Positions 1 through 11,464 of a DNA stretch of 64,000 bases are shown here, piece after piece. The position numbers were made by a program, and so were the translations under genes. The stretch covers positions 16,368,001 to 16,432,000 of the forward strand of contig CM075103.1 in NCBI GenBank assembly GCA_037576195.1, written 5' to 3'. Position 1 is the first letter of the stretch. Each line of letters opens with the position of its first letter. The notes below the pieces were generated by a model. It did no database searches, had not been told where the DNA came from, and saw only the letters and a list, made by a program, of their open reading frames with translations. The DNA is from Phytoseiulus persimilis. Taxonomy: Eukaryota > Arthropoda > Arachnida > Mesostigmata > Phytoseiidae.

Positions 1-402
1 TTCTTTCCACTCTCGATATAGGGTTAGACTTGGTTTGGAGTTCATCGACTCCCTCCATGCCTGATCCATCTCTTCTCTTATCCGCTTCGTAACGGCTATG
101 TTGAAGAGGCCGAACTTGGGTCTCCCATTCTCTCCGTATTCAAGAGGAATGTCCCAGCATGCGTATTTCGTTTTCAAGAGCTTCAGTCTACGAATCGCTT
201 CAGTGTAGGTATTCTCGGTTGCCATCATGGATAGAATCATCCTTGGCCACCTGGCAGGATCCATCGCACTTATTCGTGCGAAGTAGCGAATCTTGCTCTG
301 AGCCTCTCTGGCTTCGAAGGTTGACCATCCGAGTTCTCCTAATATGAAGTCGGAGGCAACCTTGTGTCCTGCGATTCCCATAGCCCATTTTCCTGCCGCG
401 AC
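1..402 (-). mobile_element. 5'-truncated LINE fragment (3' part of ORF2)
   Basis: This stretch is nearly identical to 18085–18486, the end of ORF2 in the long LINE at 17.7–23.7 kb. Similarity stops abruptly after position 402, and the element runs off the left edge of the window. On the minus strand it codes for the post-RT region that in LINEs precedes the terminal zinc-binding motif. Two codons that are nonsense in the long copy are sense here: a Glu codon at 334–336 and a Gly codon at 133–135. It looks like a 5'-truncated copy of the same family, derived from a less damaged source. Confidence 0.85.
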
Positions 403-1769
403 CTCATCTCAATCGAGGTGCAGAGGGGCAACGGGGCGGCAGTCAGGTGATCGCTACCTGCCGGGGACCTCCTTGCCGGAATAGGCTGAGACGGTGGCCT
501 TCGCCAACGCGCTCGTTCTCATCGTTCCATTGGATAAAAGTGTAATTGTTTCTCACCTGGGAAAAACTCTTGAGAGGAAGAGAACATGTTGCGCGATTCA
601 AAGAGGAAACAGTCATGCGACTCGGAGAAGGTCTCTGAGAGATGCATTAGGCGGATGGAAAGCTTTCAGTTCTCCTGATGTTCGGAGCAATCAACGGCTT
701 TGTCTAGCGTGTCGACGAATTGCTAGAAAGGGAGGAGTTCCCGCGCCAGGTATTCTGCGTCACTCCAGTGTGAAAGGTACTCCGGTGGGGCTCATCAGTG
801 GAGCTTCGACAGATCTCCTGACACAGTTTCCGTCTCGAGAGTTTCATGGGTATCCGAAGATTTTCTGAATTTCTTCTGCGTCCGCCTACCTTCCATGCAT
901 GCTGAAACGCGGATCGAGGCGGTTCCCATCTGATTTTGGATTTCTGGTGCTCTCTTTGGCACTCGACTTCTCCTTGAGAACACCCGACGCGAACATGACA
1001 ATTTGATTTCGCCGAGCTGATTGTCTTATCAGCCGGACTCGGAGAGTGCCTCCTCGTGATATTCCGTCCTGCCACCCGAAAATTCGAGAAAAACACATTT
1101 CTTCGAGGTCTTCCTCAAACTCATCAGAGAAACGTCTTTCAACCGATCGGACTCTCCGGAGTCGGGTTCGACGCACAGAATAAAGCCTGTCAGTAGCCAG
1201 AAAACCTGGCCAGTTGCTCGGGGTGCTCCCAGGACCCGAGGGCGGAGAACTAAACAAGCCCGACTTCCGGTGAAGATCAGAAATCGTCGGATTGACTCCT
1301 CGGCTTTGTACTCCGGCAATTCGGCCATCTCTGAGTAATTTCCACGGGAGAAGAAACCTCCAACTTTGCCTCGTTCAGGAGTAACTAGAGGGGATGCGAG
1401 CGAAAGGAGGAAATCGAGATTGATGAAGGGACGGGGCTCTGAAAAAAAAGGTGGATACGATCGCTAGGCGTTTGCCGAGGCGTCAAGATATCTTCAATGG
1501 TGTTTCTGTCTCGTGACCGGCTTCCTTTGATCTTCGAACGCGATCCGTTAAAACTTGACGTTTCGGGTGGAGAACATGGAAAAAAATAGGCCACTTCCCA
1601 AACCAACCCTAGCCGCAATTTTCATCGTTTCCTACATTCGAGGATTGACGAAGTTACGGTCAGAACAAAATCGGGCCCGGAAATTCCCGTCTGTACCATG
1701 AAGAGGAAAAATCCCATACCACCTGATACTGCTGCATCATTCCATGCATCGAAACCGTTCGAGGAAGAT
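403..1769. other. Stretch with no recognisable gene
   Basis: Several overlapping open frames of 70–130 codons occur on the minus strand between about 704 and 1618. They overlap each other in different frames, show no recognisable motif, and lack convincing splice signals. I see no repeat unit and no second copy of this stretch in the window. It may be intergenic or intronic. Confidence 0.5.
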
Positions 1770-3044
1770 CGAGTTGAACAATGATTGAGACTTGCATGCG
1801 ATTCCGTTCATCTGATCTGAGTTCAGGCGATAGTAGAAAACTCTCAAGAGCCATCAACTCAGATAAAACCGGATACGCGCCCCTAGAGGGTTCAGAACCG
1901 GGTGACAAGATCACCGCAGCGTTCTCTCGCAAAGAGTCGACTTGGAGTGACATTCGATTTTTACATTCAACGTTTCCGCTCTATCTGCCGTTCCCGGTAG
2001 ATTGTAAAATCGACGAGTGTGGCCATCGCCGACCTGACACAGATCTCTCGCCCCTCATCCTAGCATGAGCAGGAGATACGGAAGCAGATTTCAAGGCAGT
2101 TGGCCGCATCAAAGTGTCGAATCGACGACCTCCCAGATAGCGGCCGCTCGTCGCAGCGACGGCACACACTATGTGCGTGAGCGTGCAAAGGTACACAAAT
2201 CGCCAGGCTGCGCTGCTGGTTGGGAAAATTTTCGGCGGTCGACCACGTTTCAAGACGTCGACGGCTTCCGCCTTCTCGACACTTGGGATATCACAGTTGC
2301 TCTGCGAGCGATTCCTCACAGTGTTCACACTGTACCTTCTTTAGGAAGCAGGACCTCTCAGATGCTATGTCTCAATCTCTTCCATGTGACGAACGATTTT
2401 TCCAGAAGCAATGTGAGTCGTTCGCTATCCACTATCTTCCACTCATGTGGCCAAACATGCAAGTTCGATTCGGGGGTCGAATTGGGCGTATCTCAACCTC
2501 CCTCCCCCCCGCCGAGCTCCGCGCCGTCCGACTGCGGCCCCATCAGCCTTGCGCCTGGGGCTTGTGACCCCCAAGCTCACCGCCCTGGACACGCCATTGC
2601 TTCAGAGATAGGTGGTATGAATTGTACGGACGGTTAGCTCGAGAATAGCTGGCACTCATGATATGAAAAGTTAGCATCAGTTTTACTCAGCAAGGTGGAT
2701 ATGACCATCCGCGAAAGTCTCCGAGACCGTGAACTGAATCGCCAACGGGACCGTCCGATAGGGTCGACGGCGCAGTCTACGAGTGTCCAAGGGATAGACC
2801 CCTGAAGTATACGGTACCGTATAAGAGCGCCTACGAGGGTTTGTCGATAGGAGTGTTCGCAGGCGTCTACGGAAGTCTACGAGCTCCAACGGAACCGTCT
2901 ACGAGTGTCCGAGGTTCCACGATCGCAAGTGACAAGATGAGCTTCAGGGACACCCTAAGAAGCAGCTCAACGCTGCAACCCGCCAGCAGAAGCATGTAGT
3001 TTGGTGTTGGTATTCATTCACTCATAGATAGTGGTGGTCAATTG
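1770..3044. other. Non-coding left end of the duplication, with short repeated motifs
   Basis: No gene is recognised. Copy 2 lacks two or three segments of this stretch (about 1907–2235, 2258–2490 and 2513–2572), so this end is rich in deletions. Between about 2760 and 2925 an irregular motif reading roughly CTACGAGTGTCC recurs several times, with a short perfect palindrome ACGGTACCGT near 2813. A pyrimidine run lies near 2500. Confidence 0.5.
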
Positions 3045-3925
3045 AAAAGAGCCACCCTCAGAGATCGGGGATTTTCTTCAGCCATCCATTGCTCTCCTGA
3101 AAATGCCCCAAATTCCGATATTAAAGAAGGCATCTCGTAGACGAATGAGAGCTTCCCGGACAGCATTCTCGAGGGAGAGTCCCGTCATAGCGGAGACATT
3201 TGACTCCGTAGTTTGCCAATTTTCTGATTCCGGTGAGTCGGAACGACGGTGGATGCGCGCACCCATAAGTGCATAATATTGTAGCACAGAAAAAGAGCTT
3301 CGGATTTTTCTAAGATTTTCTGAAATCGGACCGCTAGGTCGAGAGCTATGGATGTTGCTATCAGGTCCGGTCACCGTTAAAATCATAGACAAACTCCTCC
3401 CTCATGAAACACGTGAGTCTGATTTGCCTCCAACACCCGAGCTGGAAAAAATAAGGTGATAAGCATCATGGATAACCCGTCCCAAGCCGATGTTTCAGAG
3501 CGCTAATGTGGTTCATTTCCCATGATCTGCAGTCTCAAGCTCGTATGTTGGAGACATGAAGCCGGGGTGGCTCTATTGTTTCGACCGATGACCGACCCAG
3601 CTAGAAAGTTCCATAGCTCTCGACCCGGTTGTCCGACTTTGTAGAAAAACTAAAAAAATCAAAAGCTCTGTTCCTGTGCTACAATATGATCCATTATGGG
3701 TTCGCGCAATCACAGTCATTCCGCCTTACCGGACTTCAAAGAAGACCTCTGAAAATCAGAGAATCGGCGAACTCCGGGGTCGATTGCTGCGACGGCATTT
3801 TTCCTCTAAAATGCTGTCCGCAACGGGAAGCTCCCTCCTTCCTCTACGAGATGCTGATTCATTATCGGAATGCGGGACATTTCTAGAAGAGCAATGAATG
3901 GTGTAGAAAGCTCCGATCTCTTAGG
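3045..3925. mobile_element. Foldback (long inverted-repeat) element A
   Basis: The stretch at about 3045–3310 reappears as its reverse complement at about 3655–3925. Shared landmarks include the block around ATTGTAGCACAG (3281 left, 3677 right) and CATTGCTCT (3088 left, 3890 right). The arms are near 260 bp and the loop near 350 bp. Minus-strand open frames in the arms of 60–100 codons mirror each other and have no recognised domain. Precise ends and target duplication could not be fixed. Copy 2 carries the same element with the loop and the inner part of the right arm deleted. Confidence 0.7.
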
Positions 3926-6540
3926 GTCTTCTCGGCGTACAGTCGCGATTTCTTTCTCCCAATGCTGTTGAGGCCTCAGTGTCGGATTCAGGAAGCTGCG
4001 CTGCAAATCATAGTACAAGTTTAGAACACACGTTGAAGCGATTCAACGAATACATTTTTCGATCTGCTGCGAAGATCCACCATTTCAGTCGAGAATCGTG
4101 ATCAATAACGAGCGATCTGCAATCCAGAAACTTGAGGATATGTACCGCAGAGTCACAGAGTCTCGCTTCCCTACTCACCGATCACGTTCTCGCAACAAGG
4201 ACCGTAAGCATTCTAGTAGTCGAAGTGAATATAGGGCAGCTTCTCGAGAAGGGCCCAAAACCGGCTTCTCTCGCGACCATGTGCCGTCGAATTGCCACTC
4301 CACGAACATGATGCTCTAAAACATCTCAAACAAATTGGAGGGGGTGGGAGACGAATCGAACCTTTAATCGGAATCGCAAATCCTTCGACACTCAAGAGAT
4401 GGCCAATATCTCTCCTGAACATCATAGGGATACTCGGAACACAGACTGAACTCTGCAGCCGAACGCACGCACTGAGTCACGAATACGGCTGTGACCAGGT
4501 CGAGCCACCAATATTGAGTCAAGGAACACCAGCCCTGGATGCACATAACTCACTCATTGAGGAGAGAGTTAGAGAAATGCAAGAGCACATCTGGCGGCGA
4601 GACATGCTCTTATAAAACAGCCTGAGTCCATACCGTGAGCGAAAACCCATACGAGCACATACGAAGAGACTTTACATTACATGACCTCCGAATGCAATTA
4701 CGCACACCACACAGACGATGATTCGCTCAGAGCACTAGGCTTCTCGCAGGAAATGCAAAACCCATCGCTGGCCCAAGTACAGCGAGTACCCTGCATATCA
4801 CTCGCTTCGTCGCTCACAGTTTCTTGCAAGAAGGAAACAGATAAACGAAATAGGAGCTTTCACCTCGAGACCGTTCTGAGGAGACCTCTTACCGGATCGA
4901 TGAGAACGTCATTTTGGAGTTGAAACGTTCATGAAGTGGAAAGATCAATAATGAGCTACACCGAAGACGTGGAACTTATATACAGACGCGCATATCGACG
5001 AGCAACGATTCTCGAGAAATGCGTCCTCCCGCGGGAATAATCCCCTTCTCCCTTATTCCCTGCTTTCGCTCGATACTACCATCAAGTCCGTAAGGAAAGT
5101 CTCCGTATTAACCCGACCCAAGAACTTCCCCTTCACTGTCCTCCATGTTCGAACCTGTCAGCGATGGTTGCTGGGTTGAACGGAGTGTGCAGGACTGTCG
5201 AAGACCGCTCGGACATCTGACTACAAAATCCATCCAGATGTGAGAGTCTGCCTCTGAGTGACGTCATGTCCGTGGCACGCCCAGACCAGCTGTGTCTGAA
5301 GGAGGCGAGAGTTTCACGCGCTCTTCTCGAAAAGGTTACACGAATCACCGGAAAGATTTGCTGGGATGTGGTGGCCCTGTCCTGCACCGAAACGACCCAG
5401 ACCACTCGGAAGATACGGTGCACGCAGACCAGCTACTCGCCGGCCACCAAGCGGGCGGGCGTCCTCTTTCTTTCTGTTCCCCACAGAGAATCGGTGCTCG
5501 GTAATCTTCAACAGCAACCGTGAGAACTTTCCGTTGTGATACCCAGCATGATGAGATTAGGGGACGAACAGCGGAGCTCTCCAAGACTATTATGCGGAAT
5601 CATCGGGGGCGACATGAGCATTGGCCGTTTCGTTTGGGCTGTCACAGGCTAGGCGCTTCTGGGGACCAGATTGTTGAACATGTCTGGTCACACGCAGTCA
5701 TGTTGTTCCATCAGGTTTTCGAGGCGAGGGCACGTTCCAGCAATCAGTTTTTATCGCGCTTTCTTCCACAAGGTGTGTCTTTGTCCTGGTGAGGCTCCTT
5801 AGCATCTTATCGGGATCATCGAACGGGGACTCCAGTTTCCGCGCTTTGCGAATGAGTCATTCTCTTCCTTTGTCCTCAGAGGTATCGAGCCCAACGCTAT
5901 CGACTGGAGGATCTACTAAAGGACACCTAGGTGACGTATAGGTCACTGAGGACTGAGCAGCTGATCACCCAAACTGATCACCGCGGAACCAAACCAAATG
6001 CTTGATCTCACGTTTGCCCCGCGACAGAACGAAAATCTCTACGAGAAAACACGGCAAGCCACGTTTCCGAATAGCGAGCGTCGAAGACAATGAATGGGAT
6101 GCTCCACAGCGTTTGCACTTCGCTACAAATCTGAGTTTGAAGCGGAGTTGGAACCTTGGAGCGGCAGATCGTTGTAAGTTGGAGTATTATTCCTGCGCAG
6201 CAATGTGCAATATTTTTCCCTCTACTCGAGACTCGCGCGGCATCCATAGGGGAAGATATGTGTGAATGATTTGAGAGGGTATCTTCCTCTACTTTTTCTC
6301 GAACGAGCAGGCCGTAATGAGAGAAAGATAACAGAGGGCTGCGGGGCTCGAAACGCGTTGCAAAAGGTTGGCCACCGCTTGGTCAGATCCATGTCCTCTT
6401 TCAAGCTACCTTCTGACACCCGGTATTCATTCATTGGTCCATGTTCCTTCGGGAAAGATCGCTTTCGTCTCTTCTACTTTTTTTGTATCCATCATCGTTC
6501 CCGGGCACCTGAGCTTCATCTCGCTCTTGGTTCTCTCTGT
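3926..6540. other. No recognisable gene; 3' flank of the receptor-like gene
   Basis: The longest open frames (for example 4292–4615 on plus and 5133–5423 on minus) are unrecognised. Comparison with copy 2 (44.2–46.8 kb) shows many amino-acid replacements and frame breaks in them, which argues against purifying selection. A short palindromic patch, GGTGACGTATAGGTCAC, is at about 5931–5947. The right part probably contains the 3' untranslated region of the minus-strand gene that ends at 6541. Confidence 0.45.
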
Positions 6541-9211
6541 TCATCCCAAGCGACCCGATAGCCGACGCGTCGCATTTGAAAGCGTAACACAAACGACTAT
6601 CGTGAGACTGATTGCGTAAAACGCTACAAGCAACGGGAACACATTTTGGAGTCCGGTGGTGTTGACGCACGCCTCTTCGTCGAACATCTCATACTCTGCA
6701 TATTTTCCCCTGAGAACCGCGACCACTGCTTCCACTTTCCGTTGAATTTGATGTGATACTTTTTTTTTGTCCCAGAATCCCTGCTCGAAGCGATTGATGG
6801 CGGAGAGGGAAGCATTCGTGTGATGGAATTTTAGCAAGCCGTGTTCTAAAATCTTCCTCGTGGTCTCAATGTGTCCTTCGAAGTTCAATTGTCCCCCATG
6901 GCTAATACGACGGGAGCAGATTGCTTGCGTCGCTTCTGGGTCAAGTATGTCTTCGGAAATCAGTGACCGGTGAAAACGGATCAACCGGAGTCTCATCAGC
7001 TCTGGATCGTCACATATGGTGTGATATTTTATGAGCCAGCCAAGCTGCGTCAAGTTTGCCATGCCGCTTGCGAAATGAGAAATTTCGGGACATGTCTTAT
7101 TGAGATTTTCTTCGATAACCGAGGCCTGTGGATCATCCTCGTTCTTCAAGCTTGCCAGGGTTGAGTCATGACTCCCTTTGAACCATGGCCTACGATCACC
7201 GGGTGAATCACAGGATGTTATAATACATTTGGATGGTGTTATCCGCTGCTCGTATCTAGAGGACACGATTTCGCCTTTCAGTGAACTGATCGGAAACTGG
7301 ATCAACAGAGAAACGATTCCGGAGACGAGCAGAGGAAGAGTCGCCAAAGCCGGAGGCGAGATCAAGGAGTTGTGGTGATTGCCGCTCAAGAGATGGAAAG
7401 CGCTGGTACAGATAGACAGCTTCGGGATGATCGAGCGATATCGCCGGATGGATAGCGCAGCAGGCAGAATGAATAACGAGACGAGGGTGAGAGGTACTTC
7501 TAGTACCATGTACTTTGGCAAATTCGAAACGAAGTGGACACTCCACGGAAGAGGATTCGCCAATCTTACTGCGACATAACCATATGCGTACACAGCAATG
7601 TTTGGGCCCTGCAAAGCAGACAACGCAAAATATTTAGAGAGAGTATTGCGGCCGGAATCACCTCAATGCTGTTCTATCAGGATGAGAACCGGGCTCGTTC
7701 TGCGGTTGTGCCAATCGCTCTTGTATATTCAGAGAGCTACAGCGTAATGGAGTGATCTACGGAGCCCGACAACGAAGGCAATTTACTATCATGTAAAGGC
7801 GATGGAGTTCTGAAGTAACGACTCAGCTTTCATGGCCGGAGAGGTTTCCCTGCTGAAGGCAGCATTAACATTCCGAAACCTAAAATTCGGAATCACGCTG
7901 AATCGAAGCTTATCTTGCCAAATTGTTTGCTTAGGGCTGTCCTTGCCGTTTCTTCCGCGCCGCGATCTCCCGCGCCAATCTGTCCCGTAGAGCGAATCTA
8001 GAGCTGGAATCCGAACGGTCATTCGGGCGAGGCGTCGTCATCTCGAGCATCACCGATTCCGGTCTCCGATGCGACCGATTTCTTTGAAAGCAACCGTTCT
8101 GAACGGTGAGAGTGAGTTAACGGTGCCGAATCGCAGATAGCCAGAACCGTCGAGGTATTTATCGGTTGTGTGCTGCTGCATATGAATTCCGCCGATAATT
8201 ATTAGAGTGAGCCACAGAAGAAGCCTAACGAAGGAGAATGCGAAGACATAGGGACTTTGACCAGAGCTGCGCTGTGTACCTAGTTCTGAGAATACTTCGG
8301 TTGGATGAAACAGATCTAGCAAAGGGTCTTCTCCGATCGTCGAACCTTTGAGTCGAGCAGATGAATGCGAAACAAAGTGAATATGTTAATTTCTGAATAG
8401 TACTCACGAGAGCGCACGATTTCAGCCGGATATCGAAGTCTTTGTTCCCGGGTGAAGATGATATAGCAAATAGATCGAGCGTGAGTTTCTCGCTGCGGTT
8501 CGAGATATATTCGATCGAGTCAAATGCAGTGGTCGCGTCATTCATCTCAAACTCTCTCACAAGAACCTTCATCACGTTGTTGGCTGATACGCGGCCTGAT
8601 CGCTTCACGACGAAGCTCGAGTGCAGAAGATTATCTCCTCCTCTCATCAGCACAGCGAACACGCATCGGTAGGCGCGTAAGTAATTGAACTCCCGCAAAC
8701 GAATACGGAACATTTTCGAAACCGCGGACGGCCTGATTTCGACGTACTGATCATGCGTCAATTCACGAACTTGAAGGAGAACGCGTCTGTCGATATGCCA
8801 AAGCTCGAGCTGCTGCTCGAACTCAACCTGGTTTTTCTTGCAACGATTGTGTCCACAGTAGGAGTGGATTTTCCAGAATTTCTTGGGGTTCCGAGACACT
8901 CCGTTGCGTTCCCAAGAGATGGTGATCTCCCTGTCACTCGGTTTCAGAAGCGATGGTTCTTCAGCGAGATAAACGAGGGCGTTGGGGAAACTCCATAAGT
9001 AATCCACTGAACGGAACGATCCTATGTCCAAGAAACGTACGAAAATCCAGGTCACTTTTGAGTTCGATGGGGCATTTGCTTTGATTGCCGCGCAGATAGC
9101 GTAAGCTACATCGCTAGCGTCGCGAGAAAGTGCCCTTTGTGCAGTGGGTATGTCTCTTCCCAGGGCTCCATGCAAGGAAAAAACGCATGTACAGAGAAGG
9201 AGCTTCGACAT
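6541..9211 (-). CDS. Putative ionotropic-receptor-like membrane protein, copy 1 (multi-exon)
   Basis: The likely start is the ATG at 9211, opening a hydrophobic signal-peptide stretch (MSKLLLCTCVFSL). Exon 1 (9211–8404, about 269 codons) would be an extracellular or ligand-binding-like region. The following exon begins near 8345 in matching phase. The last exon begins at 7608 after a consensus acceptor and codes for 355 residues. It holds a segment with ANPLPW and a hydrophobic stretch, a second hydrophobic stretch near residues 95–115, a long hydrophilic stretch, and a final membrane segment (VFPLLVAFYAISLTIVV) close to the C-terminus. That arrangement (S1, pore-region segments, S2, terminal helix) resembles insect and mite ionotropic receptors of the iGluR superfamily, which act as chemosensory cation channels. 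Exons between 8050 and 7620 could not be settled, and a separate candidate membrane segment lies in a 8345–8052 frame. The family call is an inference. Confidence 0.45.
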
Positions 9212-9495
9212 GGAGGCCGTTTCGAGAAGACTGCGTACAACTCCGACGGAGCAAACAACCGCGCGTTGCTGTAAGTGATCGTCGCTGCGGATCAATGACA
9301 AAATACACTCGGGAAATCATCAGTTGTCGTATTGGAAGTATACATTGGAAGCGACACACTTCCACGTGGACAAACGACCATTTTCTTCCTGCGAGGACTT
9401 CGGCGTCCCCGAGTAGGCGCACAGCAATCGACTCGGATTCCCCAGAGAGCTCACGCAATATTTTTGAGGGCTCGAGATGTCGTGTATGAGATCGT

Positions 9496-9950
9496 ATACT
9501 CACTATATATAATCGGCTTCGTCTGTAAGTCAGTTTGTCCGCACTTTTTCTGGAAGGTGATTCCGGGACCATCCTTATCCTTACTATATATAATCGGCTT
9601 CTCCTGTAAGTTTGTCAGTTTGTCCGCACTTTTTCTGGAATGTGATCCCGGGACCATCCTCATCCTTATCCTTACGATAAAAAATCGGCTTCGTCTGTAA
9701 GTTTGTCAGTTTGTCCGCACTTTTTCTGAAACGTGATTCCGGGACCATCCTTATCCTTATCCCTACTATATACAATCGGTTTCGTCTGTAAGTTAGTCCG
9801 CACTTTTTCTGGAAGGTGATTCCGGGACCATCCTCATCCTTATCCTTACGATAAAAAATCGGCTTCGTCTGTAAGTTTGTCAGTTTGTCCGCACTTTTTC
9901 TGGAAGGTGATTCTGGGACCATCCTCATCCTTATCCTTATCCTTACTACA
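9496..9950. repeat. 85–90-bp minisatellite, about five units
   Basis: Units begin near 9502, 9583, 9675, 9763 and 9849. Each contains the string AATCGGCTTCGTCTGTAAG, then CAGTTTGTCCGCACTTTTTC, then GGGACCATCCTTATCC. The array sits just upstream of the start of the minus-strand receptor-like gene. Copy 2 has about seven units at the equivalent place, so the array has changed in number since duplication. Confidence 0.9.
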
Positions 9951-10047
9951 AACAGCCGGCCTTCGGCCGACTGGAGTCGGCCGAGCTGTACGCGGTTGGA
10001 CGGCGCTCCCTGGCATCGAGGTTTTTTTCCCTCTCTTCACTGGGTCA

Positions 10048-10213
10048 GCATCATGGTTTTGAAAAGTATGGTCGAATTGGTTTCAGAATCACCCCCCAGA
10101 CTTGGAAAGTAATGGTCAGATTGGTCCCGGAATCACCCCTCTAGACTTGAAAAAGTATGGTCAGTTTGGTCCCAGGACCACCCCTCCAGACTTGAAAAAG
10201 TATAGTCAGATTT
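10048..10213 (+). repeat. Short tandem array, about 43-bp units (four copies)
   Basis: Units contain variants of AGACTTGAAAAAGTATGGTC followed by a block close to GGTCCCGGAATCACCCCTC. Copy 2 keeps only two to three units (about 50465–50580). A related array occurs in the opposite orientation at 13262–13425, inside the right end of the Tigger element. Confidence 0.75.
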
Positions 10214-11464
10214 TCTCAGTCAGATCGGGCGATCGCCCACCTCAACTCACGGTCCTGTCCCGGGCGCTGATCAGATTCATCTTTATTCCGGAGGGATCCG
10301 GTGTTCCACTCCAGACGTAGCGCTCCCATTCTTCAGGGCCGCACGGTTTTTGGGTCGCCATTTTGAGCTTCAATCGTTTTGGAAGAGGCGTACCTCCGCT
10401 CCGAGGGAGGAATGAGCACGCACTTTTGCTTCCCGCCCCCTCCAACCGAAATTCCTGTGCGTGCCAATGTCATTGTATATGTCAGAAGCTTGAGAACCCG
10501 GTTATACGATGTGCTGTATGGTAGTTCGAGCCGACTCGTTTGCCGAGAGAGATGAAACTCTATCCAAAAACGATCATAACTATTTTCAGTCTCGACGAGT
10601 CTGACCGAAAGGATCGAATCTCTCCCTTGAGCTATATAGTCGTCCCTCGCTTATTCGCGCTTCGTTATTCGGGACCTCCCTTATTCGCGGTTTTCGAAAA
10701 TCGGGGGGGAATGAATAAACCAAGTCGTGGGAACCCTGCTAGAAATTTCAGTACGGTTGTTCCGACTAAGAGTCTCTCGAGCAACGCAGCGAATCGCCTC
10801 AGAAATTATGGTAGCTATACACTGACTCCAAAAAAGTCATCAAATGTAAACCACTTTTGGCTTCTAAAGCTCTCAACTTCTCAATGAAGGGTCAGATCGT
10901 TCTGAACGACGTCGCACCGTGAAGCTGAACTCTTTTGGAGTACAATGAAGAAAAACGTTGTTCCTGTTCGTGTTCTACAAGCACCCAATTTCCGCTCGTG
11001 TGCAAGGTCGGAGCATATCCGATATCGAGTCGGAACCCGAGCTGAGTCAAAATTGTCACTCGTTCGGAGGAATGCAAGGTTTCGAGTAAATAAAATGATA
11101 GACTGAATATCACGATTCGTATGGCAGCCGAAAAGCTGATCGAGTTCGCTTTTCATCGTTCTCGTATCGTCTGATTTTGAAATTTACTCCCTTGATTCTG
11201 CTCAGAAAAAGTTCAGCTTACCGATGCAATTTTGTTCAAAACTATCTGACCCTTCGTCGAGCAGCCATGAGTTTCAAAAGCCGAAAGTGCTTCACATTTT
11301 TTCGAGTCAAGCAACGCGGTTTCGAATGAACTCGCCAACGAGTCAGCGCCGCAAGGCAGATCGATCTCGAATATGCGGGCTCTTTCCACGCTAGATGTCC
11401 CGCAAAGGGTGTTTTCCTCGGATGATCTCTCGTTGAGCTCAGCATGACACCGAAGCGATCATGA

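Noticed and set aside
704..1328. Overlapping minus-strand frames of 68–130 codons near the window start
   Set aside because: They overlap one another in different frames, have no motif, and show no splice signals or second copy to test.
4292..4615. 107-codon plus frame with a regular composition
   Set aside because: Copy 2 has about sixteen replacements in 100 codons and a different upstream frame; no family was recognised.
9496..9950. CRISPR-like array
   Set aside because: The repeats are contiguous 85–90-bp units without unique spacers, in a eukaryotic setting; this is a minisatellite.
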